The notes beneath the pieces were generated by a model. It had not been told where the DNA came from. It saw only the letters and a program-made list of their open reading frames with translations, and searched no databases. A DNA stretch of 16,554 nucleotides, taken from Chloroflexota bacterium. Lineage in GTDB: Bacteria > Chloroflexota > Anaerolineae > Caldilineales > Caldilineaceae. A program made the position numbers and the translations under genes. Location: positions 42,444-58,997 of the forward strand of contig DMDA01000009.1 in the NCBI GenBank assembly GCA_003451595.1. The letters are read 5' to 3'. Shown in pieces: positions 8,608-16,554 of this stretch; position 1 is the stretch's first letter, and every line of letters starts with the position of its first letter.

Positions 8608-8925
8608 TCATGATCCCACGTTTTGTCCTTCGTGCGTTTCCAGCAATTCCGCACCAAATGCAGCGAGTGCAGCGCGCTCCTCTGGCGTCAGCTTGGTGCG
8701 CAGCGCCTGCTCGATGCGATTGCCCTTGAGCGCCGCTTCCCAGCACGCCGGTGAGCGATGTATGTAAGCGCCGCGCCCCGCCTGTTTACCTGTAGGGTCA
8801 ACGACAACGCCCTGTGGTGTGCGCACGATGCGTACAAAAGTGCGCTTACCTTCTGCCTGCCGACAGCCAATACAAGTTCGGATCGGCGTGTGCTTGACGC
8901 GTCCAACCGACGCTGTCTTTCCCAT
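8608..8925 (-). CDS. ylxR: YlxR/RnpM family RNA-binding protein
   Basis: The product is 105 residues, near the usual 90-100. It has the family signature RTCIGCR (R16-R22) at the start, then a FVRIVRTPQG..VDPTGKQAGRGAYIH strand region, and ends in an acidic and polar tail. YlxR (DUF448) sits between nusA and infB in many bacteria. In B. subtilis it has been described as an RNase P modulator (RnpM). It is cytosolic and small, with a basic surface consistent with RNA binding. The start at 8925 is preceded by a GGAAGGTAGG-like ribosome site. It lies 136 bases after nusA, with a 20-bp hairpin between, so its level may be set separately from nusA. Confidence 0.95.
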   Translation of the reverse strand: MGKTASVGRVKHTPIRTCIGCRQAEGKRTFVRIVRTPQGVVVDPTGKQAGRGAYIHRSPACWEAALKGNRIEQALRTKLTPEERAALAAFGAELLETHEGQNVGS

Positions 8926-8985
8926 TATAGCCTACCTTCCGCCGAACGCTCGAAACCAACCTACCCACAACATCAATGTTGTTGC

Positions 8986-9037
8986 GTGTTGCGTGTTGCG
9001 TGTTGCGTTGCGGATTACAACACGCAACACGCAACAC
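8986..9037. repeat. Perfect 20-bp hairpin of GTTGCGT heptamers between nusA and ylxR
   Basis: Four tandem GTTGCGT units occupy 8981-9008. Bases 8986-9005 are the exact reverse complement of 9018-9037, with a 12-base loop. On the transcript it lies 25 bases after the nusA stop and about 60 bases before the ylxR start. It lacks a U-run. It could cap or protect the nusA mRNA or reduce read-through, or be an intergenic repeat element. Confidence 0.85.
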
Positions 9038-9061
9038 CCGAATTGTTCAAGTCCGTCGAGG

Positions 9062-10834
<1,773 letters not shown>

Positions 10835-10860
10835 AAATGCTCTCTCTGTTGCATCCCCAT

Positions 10861-10890
10861 ATAACAACAAAAGTGGGGGTCGCCCACTTT
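10861..10890 (-). terminator. Intrinsic-terminator-like hairpin in the nusA leader (possible attenuator)
   Basis: On the minus strand AAAGTGGG pairs perfectly with CCCACTTT (8 bp, 10883-10890 with 10870-10877) around a 5-base loop, followed by TGTTGTTAT. Counting the last T of the stem, the ten bases TTTTGTTGTT hold eight U. No gene lies upstream on this strand for it to terminate, and it sits between the candidate promoter and the nusA ATG, so it is best read as an attenuator. Confidence 0.5.
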
Positions 10891-10917
10891 CGCCACACTG
10901 CTCAACTTCAGAATAGA

Positions 10918-10946
10918 AATATATCACAGGCGGGAAGGAAATGCAA
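10918..10946 (-). promoter_or_regulatory. Candidate promoter of the nusA operon
   Basis: On the minus strand TTGCAT (10941-10946, 3 of 6 to TTGACA) is followed after 17 bases by TATATT (10918-10923, 5 of 6 to TATAAT). A transcript would start near 10911, giving a leader of about 77 bases that contains the hairpin at 10870-10890. Confidence 0.5.
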
Positions 10947-11237
10947 AAAGAGATTTCGGAGATGTGAAAAGAGATGATGAAACCTAATTCCTTCATCTCA
11001 TGTCATTGTCCGACGCGTGATCGAGGACGGCGCGCCGCACTCTGGCCTTTCGGCGGAACGGCATGCAGCAAAGTGCGGAACCAGGCATGGCCGGAATGAA
11101 CAGTGGCGCAAGGACGCAGGAGATGTGATAGAGGATGCAAGTGTGAATACGTCGATCGTAGCAGATTTATCTAGAAATCAGCATATTGCGTAGGCAGCTC
11201 TTGCTTTTGTCGCTAGAGTGGGGCGCGTCAGTCTTTC

Positions 11238-11243
11238 TATAAT
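11238..11243 (+). promoter_or_regulatory. Candidate -10 element of the giant secreted-protein gene
   Basis: A perfect TATAAT lies 75 bases before the ATG at 11318. No good -35 is found at 15-19 bases, so promoter status is tentative; an activator or different sigma factor could be involved. A GGGAG ribosome site at 11306-11310 has a 7-base gap to the ATG. Confidence 0.35.
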
Positions 11244-11317
11244 GAACCGCAGGGGCAGTCCTGACATGGGGCGGCGCCCACCGGTGTCTACTGCAAGCAC
11301 AAAACGGGAGAACGACC

Positions 11318-14300
11318 ATGAAGAGCCGTCACGATAGCCTGAGAATCCTGCACACCAACGCCCACACATGGCTGGTGCGCGCACTACTGTTGAGCCTGCT
11401 GACGCTGGCGTGTGGTGCGGTGTTGGCGCCGCTGCCTGTTCATGCCCAGTCGGCGGACTTGCCATTCGCGCCGGATGTGAATGGGCCTGTCTATGCGATT
11501 GCAGTGCAGGCGGATGGGAAAATACTGATTGGCGGTTCGTTCACTCAGGTCAATGGTGTAGGTCAGGCATACCTGGCGCGACTATGGCCGGATGGCAGGT
11601 TGGACGTCAGCTTTACGCCGTCGTTGGCAAAAGGAACGGCCAACTTCGTTACCGTTTATTCGATATTGCTGCTAGACAACTCAGAGATTCTGGTCGGCGG
11701 AGAATTCGGGATTGTCAATGGGCAGCAGCAACACGATCTGGCGCGTTTCACACCAACCGGGCAAAGCGTTTCTGGTTTCTCCTCCTCCACCGATCAGTCG
11801 GCGGTATATAGCCTGGCGGCTTTGCCTGGCGGAGATTTTGTGGCTGGTCTATTTCTTGGTGTGCGGAGATACGACGGTAATGGACAAGTCATTCAAACGC
11901 TGGCAACGACCAACAACCCTGTGCGAAAGGTTGCGCCACAATCGGATGGCCGACTAATGGTGGGTGGTTCATTTACCACCATCAATAGCTCGTCGCGCCC
12001 GTATTTGGCGCGTTTACAAAGTAATGGAGCGCTTGATGCTACGTTTTCACCATCCATTACTGCGCCCGCATTTGATATTCGGGTAGTTGATGATGGCTAT
12101 ATTGTTGGAAGTGGTTCCAGCAATTATGCAGGCATCTTTGCGAATGTGCTGAAATTCACCGATTCTGGCGGCGTACTTGCAGAGTTTCATCCTCCAACTG
12201 GCTCAAACTACACATCCGCGATCGAGGTCTTGCCTGATGGAAACATCCTGGCAGTAGGTACATCAGCCACGCCAGGTGTATGGCGTCTATACCCTGGTGG
12301 TGCTTACGACACAGCCTTTCCTTCGCTTGCAATTAATAATTATGTTCATGCACTTGCCGTCTTGCCTGATGGACAATTCGTGATCGGTGGCGATTTCACG
12401 ACAGTGAACGGTCAACCGCGCAACCGGATCGCGCGTCTTTCCCCTCAAGGGTATCTGGAGACATCCATGACCAGTGCTGCCAACGACGTCGTTTATGCCA
12501 TGAGCGCTCGCCCTGAAGGGCGCATCATCGTTGGCGGCGCTTTTACGACGCTCGATGCTCAGCCTCGTGACGCACTCGCCCGCATCACGCCAACGGCTAC
12601 CGTAGATAGCGCCTTTACGCCCACCGTCACCGGCGCCGTTTACAGTCTGCTCGCTTTGCCCGACGACCAACTACTAGTGGGTGGCGCCTTTAACGCCGTG
12701 AATGGCTCTGCACGCGCCAACCTGGCGCGGCTGCTCCCCAACGCCGCTCTCGATACAACCTTTGCGCCGAATCCCAATGGGCCGGTCTACAGCCTGTTGC
12801 GGCAAGCTGACGGCAGCGTGTTGGTGGCTGGTAATTTCACGCAGATTGGCAGCGGCTCTGTCGCGCGACTGGCGCGTCTCGATGCCGGAGGGGCGCTCGA
12901 CCCCACTTTTGCGCCTAATCCGTCGGCGACAGTGCGCACACTGGCGCAGCAACGCGATGGCAAGTTGGTCATCGGCGGCGCATTCACCAGCGTAAGTGGG
13001 CAGCCCGCTAATCGCCTGGCGCGACTGACGAGTGCTGGCGCGTTCGACGCCGGTTTCAGCGCCAGCGCAACGGGCGGCGACGTCTATGCTGTGCTTGTCC
13101 AACCGGACGGCAAGATTGTGGTGGGGGGCGCATTTACACAAATTAACGGGCAGCCACGTCCTTATCTGGCGCGGCTGGAGGCGAACGGCGCGCTGGACAC
13201 ATCCTTTGCGCCGACGACCACGGTAGGCGGGCCAGTCTATGCATTGGCGCTACAACCCGACGGCCGCCTAATCGCAGGCGGCGCCTTCACCAGCGTCACG
13301 GTGGACGGGGCGCCGGTGACGCGGAACCGCCTGGCGCGCTTCGACGCTGATGGCGGGCTGGATATGAGCTGGGACGCCAACGCCAACGACACAGTGTATG
13401 CCGTTGCATTGCTGCCCGACGGCAAGGTGTTAGTGGGCGGCGCCTTTACAACAATCGGGGGGCAGCTACACGGACGCATTGCCCGCCTCAGCAGTGACCT
13501 GTCGGCGTCGCAGACACTGACGGTGGCGAGCGACGGCGACAGTGTGACCTGGACGCAGACCGGCGCCGGGCCTGAGTTGACCGCCGTGCACTTCTATTCT
13601 TCCACCGACAACCTGAATTTTGTGGCGCTCGGTGAGGGTGCACGGCTGGATACCGGCTGGACAATCACCAACGTGGCGCTGCCGATGGGACAAAATGTGT
13701 GGGTGAAAGCCTATGGCGAATATCCTGGTGGGCAGTCCAATGGCTCGACCTCGGCGTCCGCCTCGGTGCGCCTGTCCCTGGTGCGGGCGTCTGATGTGTT
13801 GATGGACGTCATTCTGGTGGGGGGCGCCAGCCAATCGGGCGACTGGATGTTCACGGCTGGTGGCAAACAGGTTGCGGGTGACGCCACGCTGCGCGTCAAT
13901 CCTGGCAGCTATACAGTAACTTACACCGGACCATCTGGCTACACGTTGACCGGTGTCGGCGGCGCGTGCAGTCTCGCCAGCAATGCGATCACACTCAACG
14001 CGGCATTGGGCGCCAACACCTGCACTTTCACTTTTACTCGCGATACGGGGGCGATCACTTTTGTCAAGACGGTGGAAGGTGGGACGGCGCAAGCCACCGA
14101 CTTCACCTTCACTGTGTTGACGCAGACGGTGAATCACAATCAGACGGTCATGCTCGAAACCGGGCTTTACACGATCACCGAGAGTGGCCCGACGGGGTAT
14201 GTGCTGCGTGCAGCCAGTGGCGCCTGCGCACTGGTGAACGGCGCCATCCAGTTGACAGTGACAAAAGTTGGGGGAGTATGTAATGTCTACAATGCCTGGC

Positions 14301-16432
14301 CGATTACGCTGGTCAAACAGGTGAGCGGCGGCCAAGCGACGCCGGGCGACTGGAGTTTCACAATTTCTGGGCAGACGCTGGCGCCGGGTAGCCAGGTGGT
14401 GCTGCCGCCGGGCACATATGAAGTGAGTGAGAGCGGCCCGGCGAACTATACACTCTACAGCGCCAGCGGCGACTGCGCCATCCAGGGTGGGGGCGTGCAA
14501 CTGACTGTGCCGGCAGGGCCAGGCGGCGCCGGGGTGTGCACCATCACCAATCGCCGTGACACTGGTCAAATTCTCTTCTACAAGGTGGTGGAAGGTGGGA
14601 CGGCGCAGCCTAGCGATTTCAGCTTTGACGTGTTGACATACACCGTACCGCACGGTCAGGTGATCACGCTTGAGACTGGCCTATACACCGTCACCGAACA
14701 CAGCCCGCTGGGTTATGAGCTGCGCACGGCAAATGGGACGTGCGATCTGGTCAATGGTGCACTCCAACTCATCGTGACCAAGAGCGGCGGGACGTGCACT
14801 GTCCACAACACCTGGCCTGTTACCTTTGCTAAGGTGGTGGAAGGCGGCGACGCCCTGCCTGCGCAGTGGAGTTTCACGGTCAACGGGCAGACGATTTCTC
14901 CCACAGCCAGCCTGCTGTTAGCGCCGGGCAGCTACCCGGTGGTGGAGAACGGCCCGGAGCGTTATACGTTGGTGGGCGCCAGCGGCGATTGCGCTCTGGT
15001 TGATGGGGCGGCAGTGCTTACAGTGCCATCTGCGCCGGGCGGCACAGGCCAATGCACGCTTACTAACCGCCGCGACACCGGTACGATCACCTTCCATACG
15101 AATGTTGAGGGTGAAGGCGCCGTTGCCGGCAACTTCACCTACAGCGCGGCCGGTCGGTTTGCCAACGGCGACGGCGGCCAGTTGATCCTGCCCACGGAGA
15201 GCTACACCCTCACCATTGAGGGTCCAGCAGGTTTTGCTCCGCGCGTGGCGAGCGGCGTGTGCACACTGGTCAACGGAACGGTGCAGCTGGCAGTGGAAAA
15301 GGCAGGCGGCGAGTGCGCAGTAACGATGACCCATGTGGTCAAGTTTGTCAACGTCGTCGAGGGCGGCACGCGTAGTCCATATTCGTGGAGTCTTCGCCTG
15401 GGCGACATCCTGGTCTATCACAATCGGACGGTGCTGCTGGCGCCAGGCATCTACACGCCGACAGTGCAAGGCAACATCTCGATCTACCGTCTGGTGGAAG
15501 CACGCGATGCGTGTGCGTTCGATCCGTCGGAACAGACACTCACCTTGACGGCGCCAGGCAATGGTCTGTGCACCATCGTACATCGACGCACGACAGGCAT
15601 CGTCACCTTCAAGCGCGTCGTGCAGGGTGGCAACGCCCAGCCCTCTGACTGGGTGACGATGGTGAACGGGCAGCCAATGCCGCTTGACACACCGGTGACG
15701 CTTGACACCAACACTTACACCGTCATTGAGTCTGGGCCGCCCGACTATGTGGTGACAGCAGCGTCAGGCATCTGCGCTCTGGATAAAGGACAGATCAAAC
15801 TGACGGTCACCGAAGAAGGCGGCGAGTGTGGGCTGATCAGCACACGCGGCATTGGCCCGGTCGGTTTCGTGATGTATCCAGGCGGTGGTACGGCGCAGGC
15901 GAGCGAGTGGAGCTTTATCGTCAATGGCCAGGTAGTGCCGCACAATGGCGCGCTGTTGATGCCGGTCGGTCTGTACACAGTGACTGTGCAGGGGCCAGCG
16001 GGCTACACAGTGATCGGCGCATCGGGCATTTGCGTGCTGACGGAGAGTCATGACGTGCAGATGACAGTAGGCGTCGAGGGCGGCACCTGTAATCTCCAGA
16101 GTGCTTATGATGCCAGTGGTGTGGGCGCCATCAGCTTCTACGCGGCTCCCAGTGACGACGCCCCGCCTGAGTTGTGGAATTTTGTCGCTAACGGCCAGAT
16201 GGTGGATCACGGTCAGACGTTGTTGATGCCGGTAGGCGTTTACACTGTCACTGTCAACAGCCCGACAGGCTATTCTGTAACGGGTGCAACAGGCGTCTGT
16301 GCGCTCGTAGATGGTTCAGTGCGGTTGACTGTCACTGTCTTTGGCGGCTCGTGTACGGTGCAGACGGCGCCTGATGCTGGGCCGCCACCTCAGGCGGACT
16401 TTGCCCTCTACTTGCCAGCCGTGACACGGTAA
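11318..16432 (+). CDS. Giant secreted protein: 14 delta-60 repeats plus ten SpaA/prealbumin-like domains
   Basis: The product is 1704 residues. Signal peptide: basic start, hydrophobic core (about 19-38), likely cut VHA|QS at 43/44; no lipobox. Residues 57-725 are 14 delta-60 (DUF5122) repeats of about 49 residues, consensus VYALAVQPDGKILVGGAFT then LARL and GALDxSF. Residues 726-825 form a beta-rich linker domain. Residues 826-1688 are ten domains (A-J) of 83-90 residues resembling SpaA-type prealbumin folds. The tail ends ALYLPAVTR. The protein is exported and probably surface-bound or released as a stalk or adhesin; the ligand is unknown. No Cys occurs between the signal peptide and domain A, then two in every domain. 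Domains B-E have Lys, Glu and Asn placed as for CnaB isopeptide bonds. It stands alone, divergent from nusA, with a 13-bp hairpin after it. Confidence 0.92.
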   Translation: MKSRHDSLRILHTNAHTWLVRALLLSLLTLACGAVLAPLPVHAQSADLPFAPDVNGPVYAIAVQADGKILIGGSFTQVNGVGQAYLARLWPDGRLDVSFTPSLAKGTANFVTVYSILLLDNSEILVGGEFGIVNGQQQHDLARFTPTGQSVSGFSSSTDQSAVYSLAALPGGDFVAGLFLGVRRYDGNGQVIQTLATTNNPVRKVAPQSDGRLMVGGSFTTINSSSRPYLARLQSNGALDATFSPSITAPAFDIRVVDDGYIVGSGSSNYAGIFANVLKFTDSGGVLAEFHPPTGSNYTSAIEVLPDGNILAVGTSATPGVWRLYPGGAYDTAFPSLAINNYVHALAVLPDGQFVIGGDFTTVNGQPRNRIARLSPQGYLETSMTSAANDVVYAMSARPEGRIIVGGAFTTLDAQPRDALARITPTATVDSAFTPTVTGAVYSLLALPDDQLLVGGAFNAVNGSARANLARLLPNAALDTTFAPNPNGPVYSLLRQADGSVLVAGNFTQIGSGSVARLARLDAGGALDPTFAPNPSATVRTLAQQRDGKLVIGGAFTSVSGQPANRLARLTSAGAFDAGFSASATGGDVYAVLVQPDGKIVVGGAFTQINGQPRPYLARLEANGALDTSFAPTTTVGGPVYALALQPDGRLIAGGAFTSVTVDGAPVTRNRLARFDADGGLDMSWDANANDTVYAVALLPDGKVLVGGAFTTIGGQLHGRIARLSSDLSASQTLTVASDGDSVTWTQTGAGPELTAVHFYSSTDNLNFVALGEGARLDTGWTITNVALPMGQNVWVKAYGEYPGGQSNGSTSASASVRLSLVRASDVLMDVILVGGASQSGDWMFTAGGKQVAGDATLRVNPGSYTVTYTGPSGYTLTGVGGACSLASNAITLNAALGANTCTFTFTRDTGAITFVKTVEGGTAQATDFTFTVLTQTVNHNQTVMLETGLYTITESGPTGYVLRAASGACALVNGAIQLTVTKVGGVCNVYNAWPITLVKQVSGGQATPGDWSFTISGQTLAPGSQVVLPPGTYEVSESGPANYTLYSASGDCAIQGGGVQLTVPAGPGGAGVCTITNRRDTGQILFYKVVEGGTAQPSDFSFDVLTYTVPHGQVITLETGLYTVTEHSPLGYELRTANGTCDLVNGALQLIVTKSGGTCTVHNTWPVTFAKVVEGGDALPAQWSFTVNGQTISPTASLLLAPGSYPVVENGPERYTLVGASGDCALVDGAAVLTVPSAPGGTGQCTLTNRRDTGTITFHTNVEGEGAVAGNFTYSAAGRFANGDGGQLILPTESYTLTIEGPAGFAPRVASGVCTLVNGTVQLAVEKAGGECAVTMTHVVKFVNVVEGGTRSPYSWSLRLGDILVYHNRTVLLAPGIYTPTVQGNISIYRLVEARDACAFDPSEQTLTLTAPGNGLCTIVHRRTTGIVTFKRVVQGGNAQPSDWVTMVNGQPMPLDTPVTLDTNTYTVIESGPPDYVVTAASGICALDKGQIKLTVTEEGGECGLISTRGIGPVGFVMYPGGGTAQASEWSFIVNGQVVPHNGALLMPVGLYTVTVQGPAGYTVIGASGICVLTESHDVQMTVGVEGGTCNLQSAYDASGVGAISFYAAPSDDAPPELWNFVANGQMVDHGQTLLMPVGVYTVTVNSPTGYSVTGATGVCALVDGSVRLTVTVFGGSCTVQTAPDAGPPPQADFALYLPAVTR
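11486..13492 (+). repeat. Fourteen delta-60 (DUF5122) repeats in the secreted protein
   Basis: Repeats begin near residues 57, 112, 162, 201, 251, 299, 343, 391, 441, 490, 539, 589, 640 and 693. Repeats 1, 2, 4 and 7-14 keep an aGGxF-type core; repeats 3, 5 and 6 are degenerate. Delta-60 repeats are known as beta-propeller blades. Fourteen would suit two seven-bladed propellers, which is inference. Confidence 0.85.
13793..16381 (+). repeat. Ten SpaA-like domains as a 172-residue (516-base) two-domain super-repeat
   Basis: Domain starts by residue: A 826, B 912, C 995, D 1084, E 1167, F 1256, G 1340, H 1428, I 1512, J 1602. B, D, F and H are exactly 172 residues apart; C, E, G and I are 172-173 apart. 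The two types differ: A, C, E and G end in RDTG/RTTG-like linkers, B and D in an aromatic W. Each has GYxL then ASGxC, and a second Cys near the end. A 21-base identical block at 14071-14091 and 14587-14607 is offset by exactly 516 bases, showing that the pair duplicated as a unit. Confidence 0.9.
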
Positions 16433-16449
16433 GGGTGACAAGAGGAAAG

Positions 16450-16497
16450 CCACGCAGCAGAGTTGTACTGCCGAGAGGGTGCTGCTCTGCTGCGTGG
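16450..16497 (+). terminator. Strong hairpin after the giant secreted-protein gene
   Basis: CCACGCAGCAGAG (16450-16462) pairs perfectly with 16485-16497 over 13 bp, with a 22-base loop, 17 bases after the stop. There is no U-run. A second, smaller stem GGCGAC/GTCGCC (16507-16512 with 16524-16529) follows. These are the likely 3' end signals; nothing else was recognised to the window end. Confidence 0.7.
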
Positions 16498-16554
16498 TCA
16501 GGCAATGGCGACTTGAGGTTGTCGTCGCCCCGCTCCATGAGTCACGACATGTGC

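Larger units (their letters stand above)
10835..11317. other. Divergent 483-base intergenic region
   Basis: The region separates leftward nusA from the rightward giant secreted-protein gene. It holds the nusA leader hairpin and promoter, then a stretch (about 10991-11237) in which no gene, repeat or RNA was recognised, then a TATAAT at 11238. A minus-strand frame at 11178-11465 overlaps the start of the secreted-protein gene and is rejected. rimP, often found before nusA, is not here. Confidence 0.7.

Noticed and set aside
8981..9037. Tandem GTTGCGT units considered as a CRISPR-like array
   Set aside because: Units are 7 bases with no spacers and face their own complement, so this is a hairpin element, not CRISPR.
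10835..10996. Upstream in-frame extension of nusA
   Set aside because: It crosses the candidate promoter and hairpin, and MSKALIAGI at 10834 is the normal NusA N-terminus.
11396..11425. Cys32 in the signal peptide of the giant protein as a lipobox
   Set aside because: The residues before it are T-L-A with no Leu/Val at -3, and the hydrophobic core continues past it to a good VHA|QS cut site.
13466..14653. 395-residue minus-strand open frame inside the giant secreted-protein gene
   Set aside because: Its repeats simply mirror the sense-strand super-repeat; composition is His/Arg-rich and no ribosome site or domain is seen.
16332..16538. 68-residue minus-strand frame at the right edge
   Set aside because: It overlaps the 3' end of the secreted-protein gene and the terminator hairpin and has no recognisable features.

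Overview
The window is bacterial, GC-rich and gene-dense, and looks like a member of the Chloroflexota (Anaerolineae/Caldilinea-like). This is an inference. It rests on a NusA with a long tail, an IF-2 with a short N-terminus, a nusA-ylxR-infB-rbfA cluster, the delta-60 and SpaA-like secreted architecture, and a secreted protein ending in a YLPxVxR-type tail. There is no rRNA, tRNA, CRISPR array, transposase or phage gene here.

Region 1 (1-4.5 kb). The 3' end of a GatZ/KbaZ-like tagatose-bisphosphate aldolase subunit gene runs rightward. It converges, with 9 bases between, on a leftward cluster: cupin, Tm-1-like ATP-binding protein (UPF0261), and a phosphoenolpyruvate-hydrolase-like TIM barrel. 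The last two correspond to the two halves of the plant Tm-1 protein, kept as adjacent genes. Upstream lies a secreted vanadium-haloperoxidase/PAP2-type protein with a complete active-site set and its own candidate promoter overlapped by an 11-bp inverted repeat.

Region 2 (4.5-11.3 kb). A leftward transcription/translation operon reads nusA, ylxR, infB, rbfA and then a phosphotriesterase-family hydrolase. The usual rimP in front of nusA and truB or an nrnA-type gene after rbfA are not seen. The intergenic gaps hold hairpins built from 7- or 8-base tandem units. The nusA leader holds a candidate promoter followed by an intrinsic-terminator-like hairpin, which suggests attenuation.

Region 3 (11.3-16.5 kb). 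One rightward gene encodes a 1704-residue exported protein. It has a signal peptide, 14 delta-60 repeats (possibly two seven-bladed propellers), a linker domain, and ten SpaA/prealbumin-like domains arranged as an alternating two-domain super-repeat of 172 residues. Four consecutive domains (B to E) carry a Lys-Glu-Asn set in CnaB order, while the other six have lost it together. All ten keep a cysteine pair. This is the most unusual object in the window. A 13-bp hairpin follows the gene.

Most long open frames on the opposite strand of these genes are GC-driven shadows and are not annotated.
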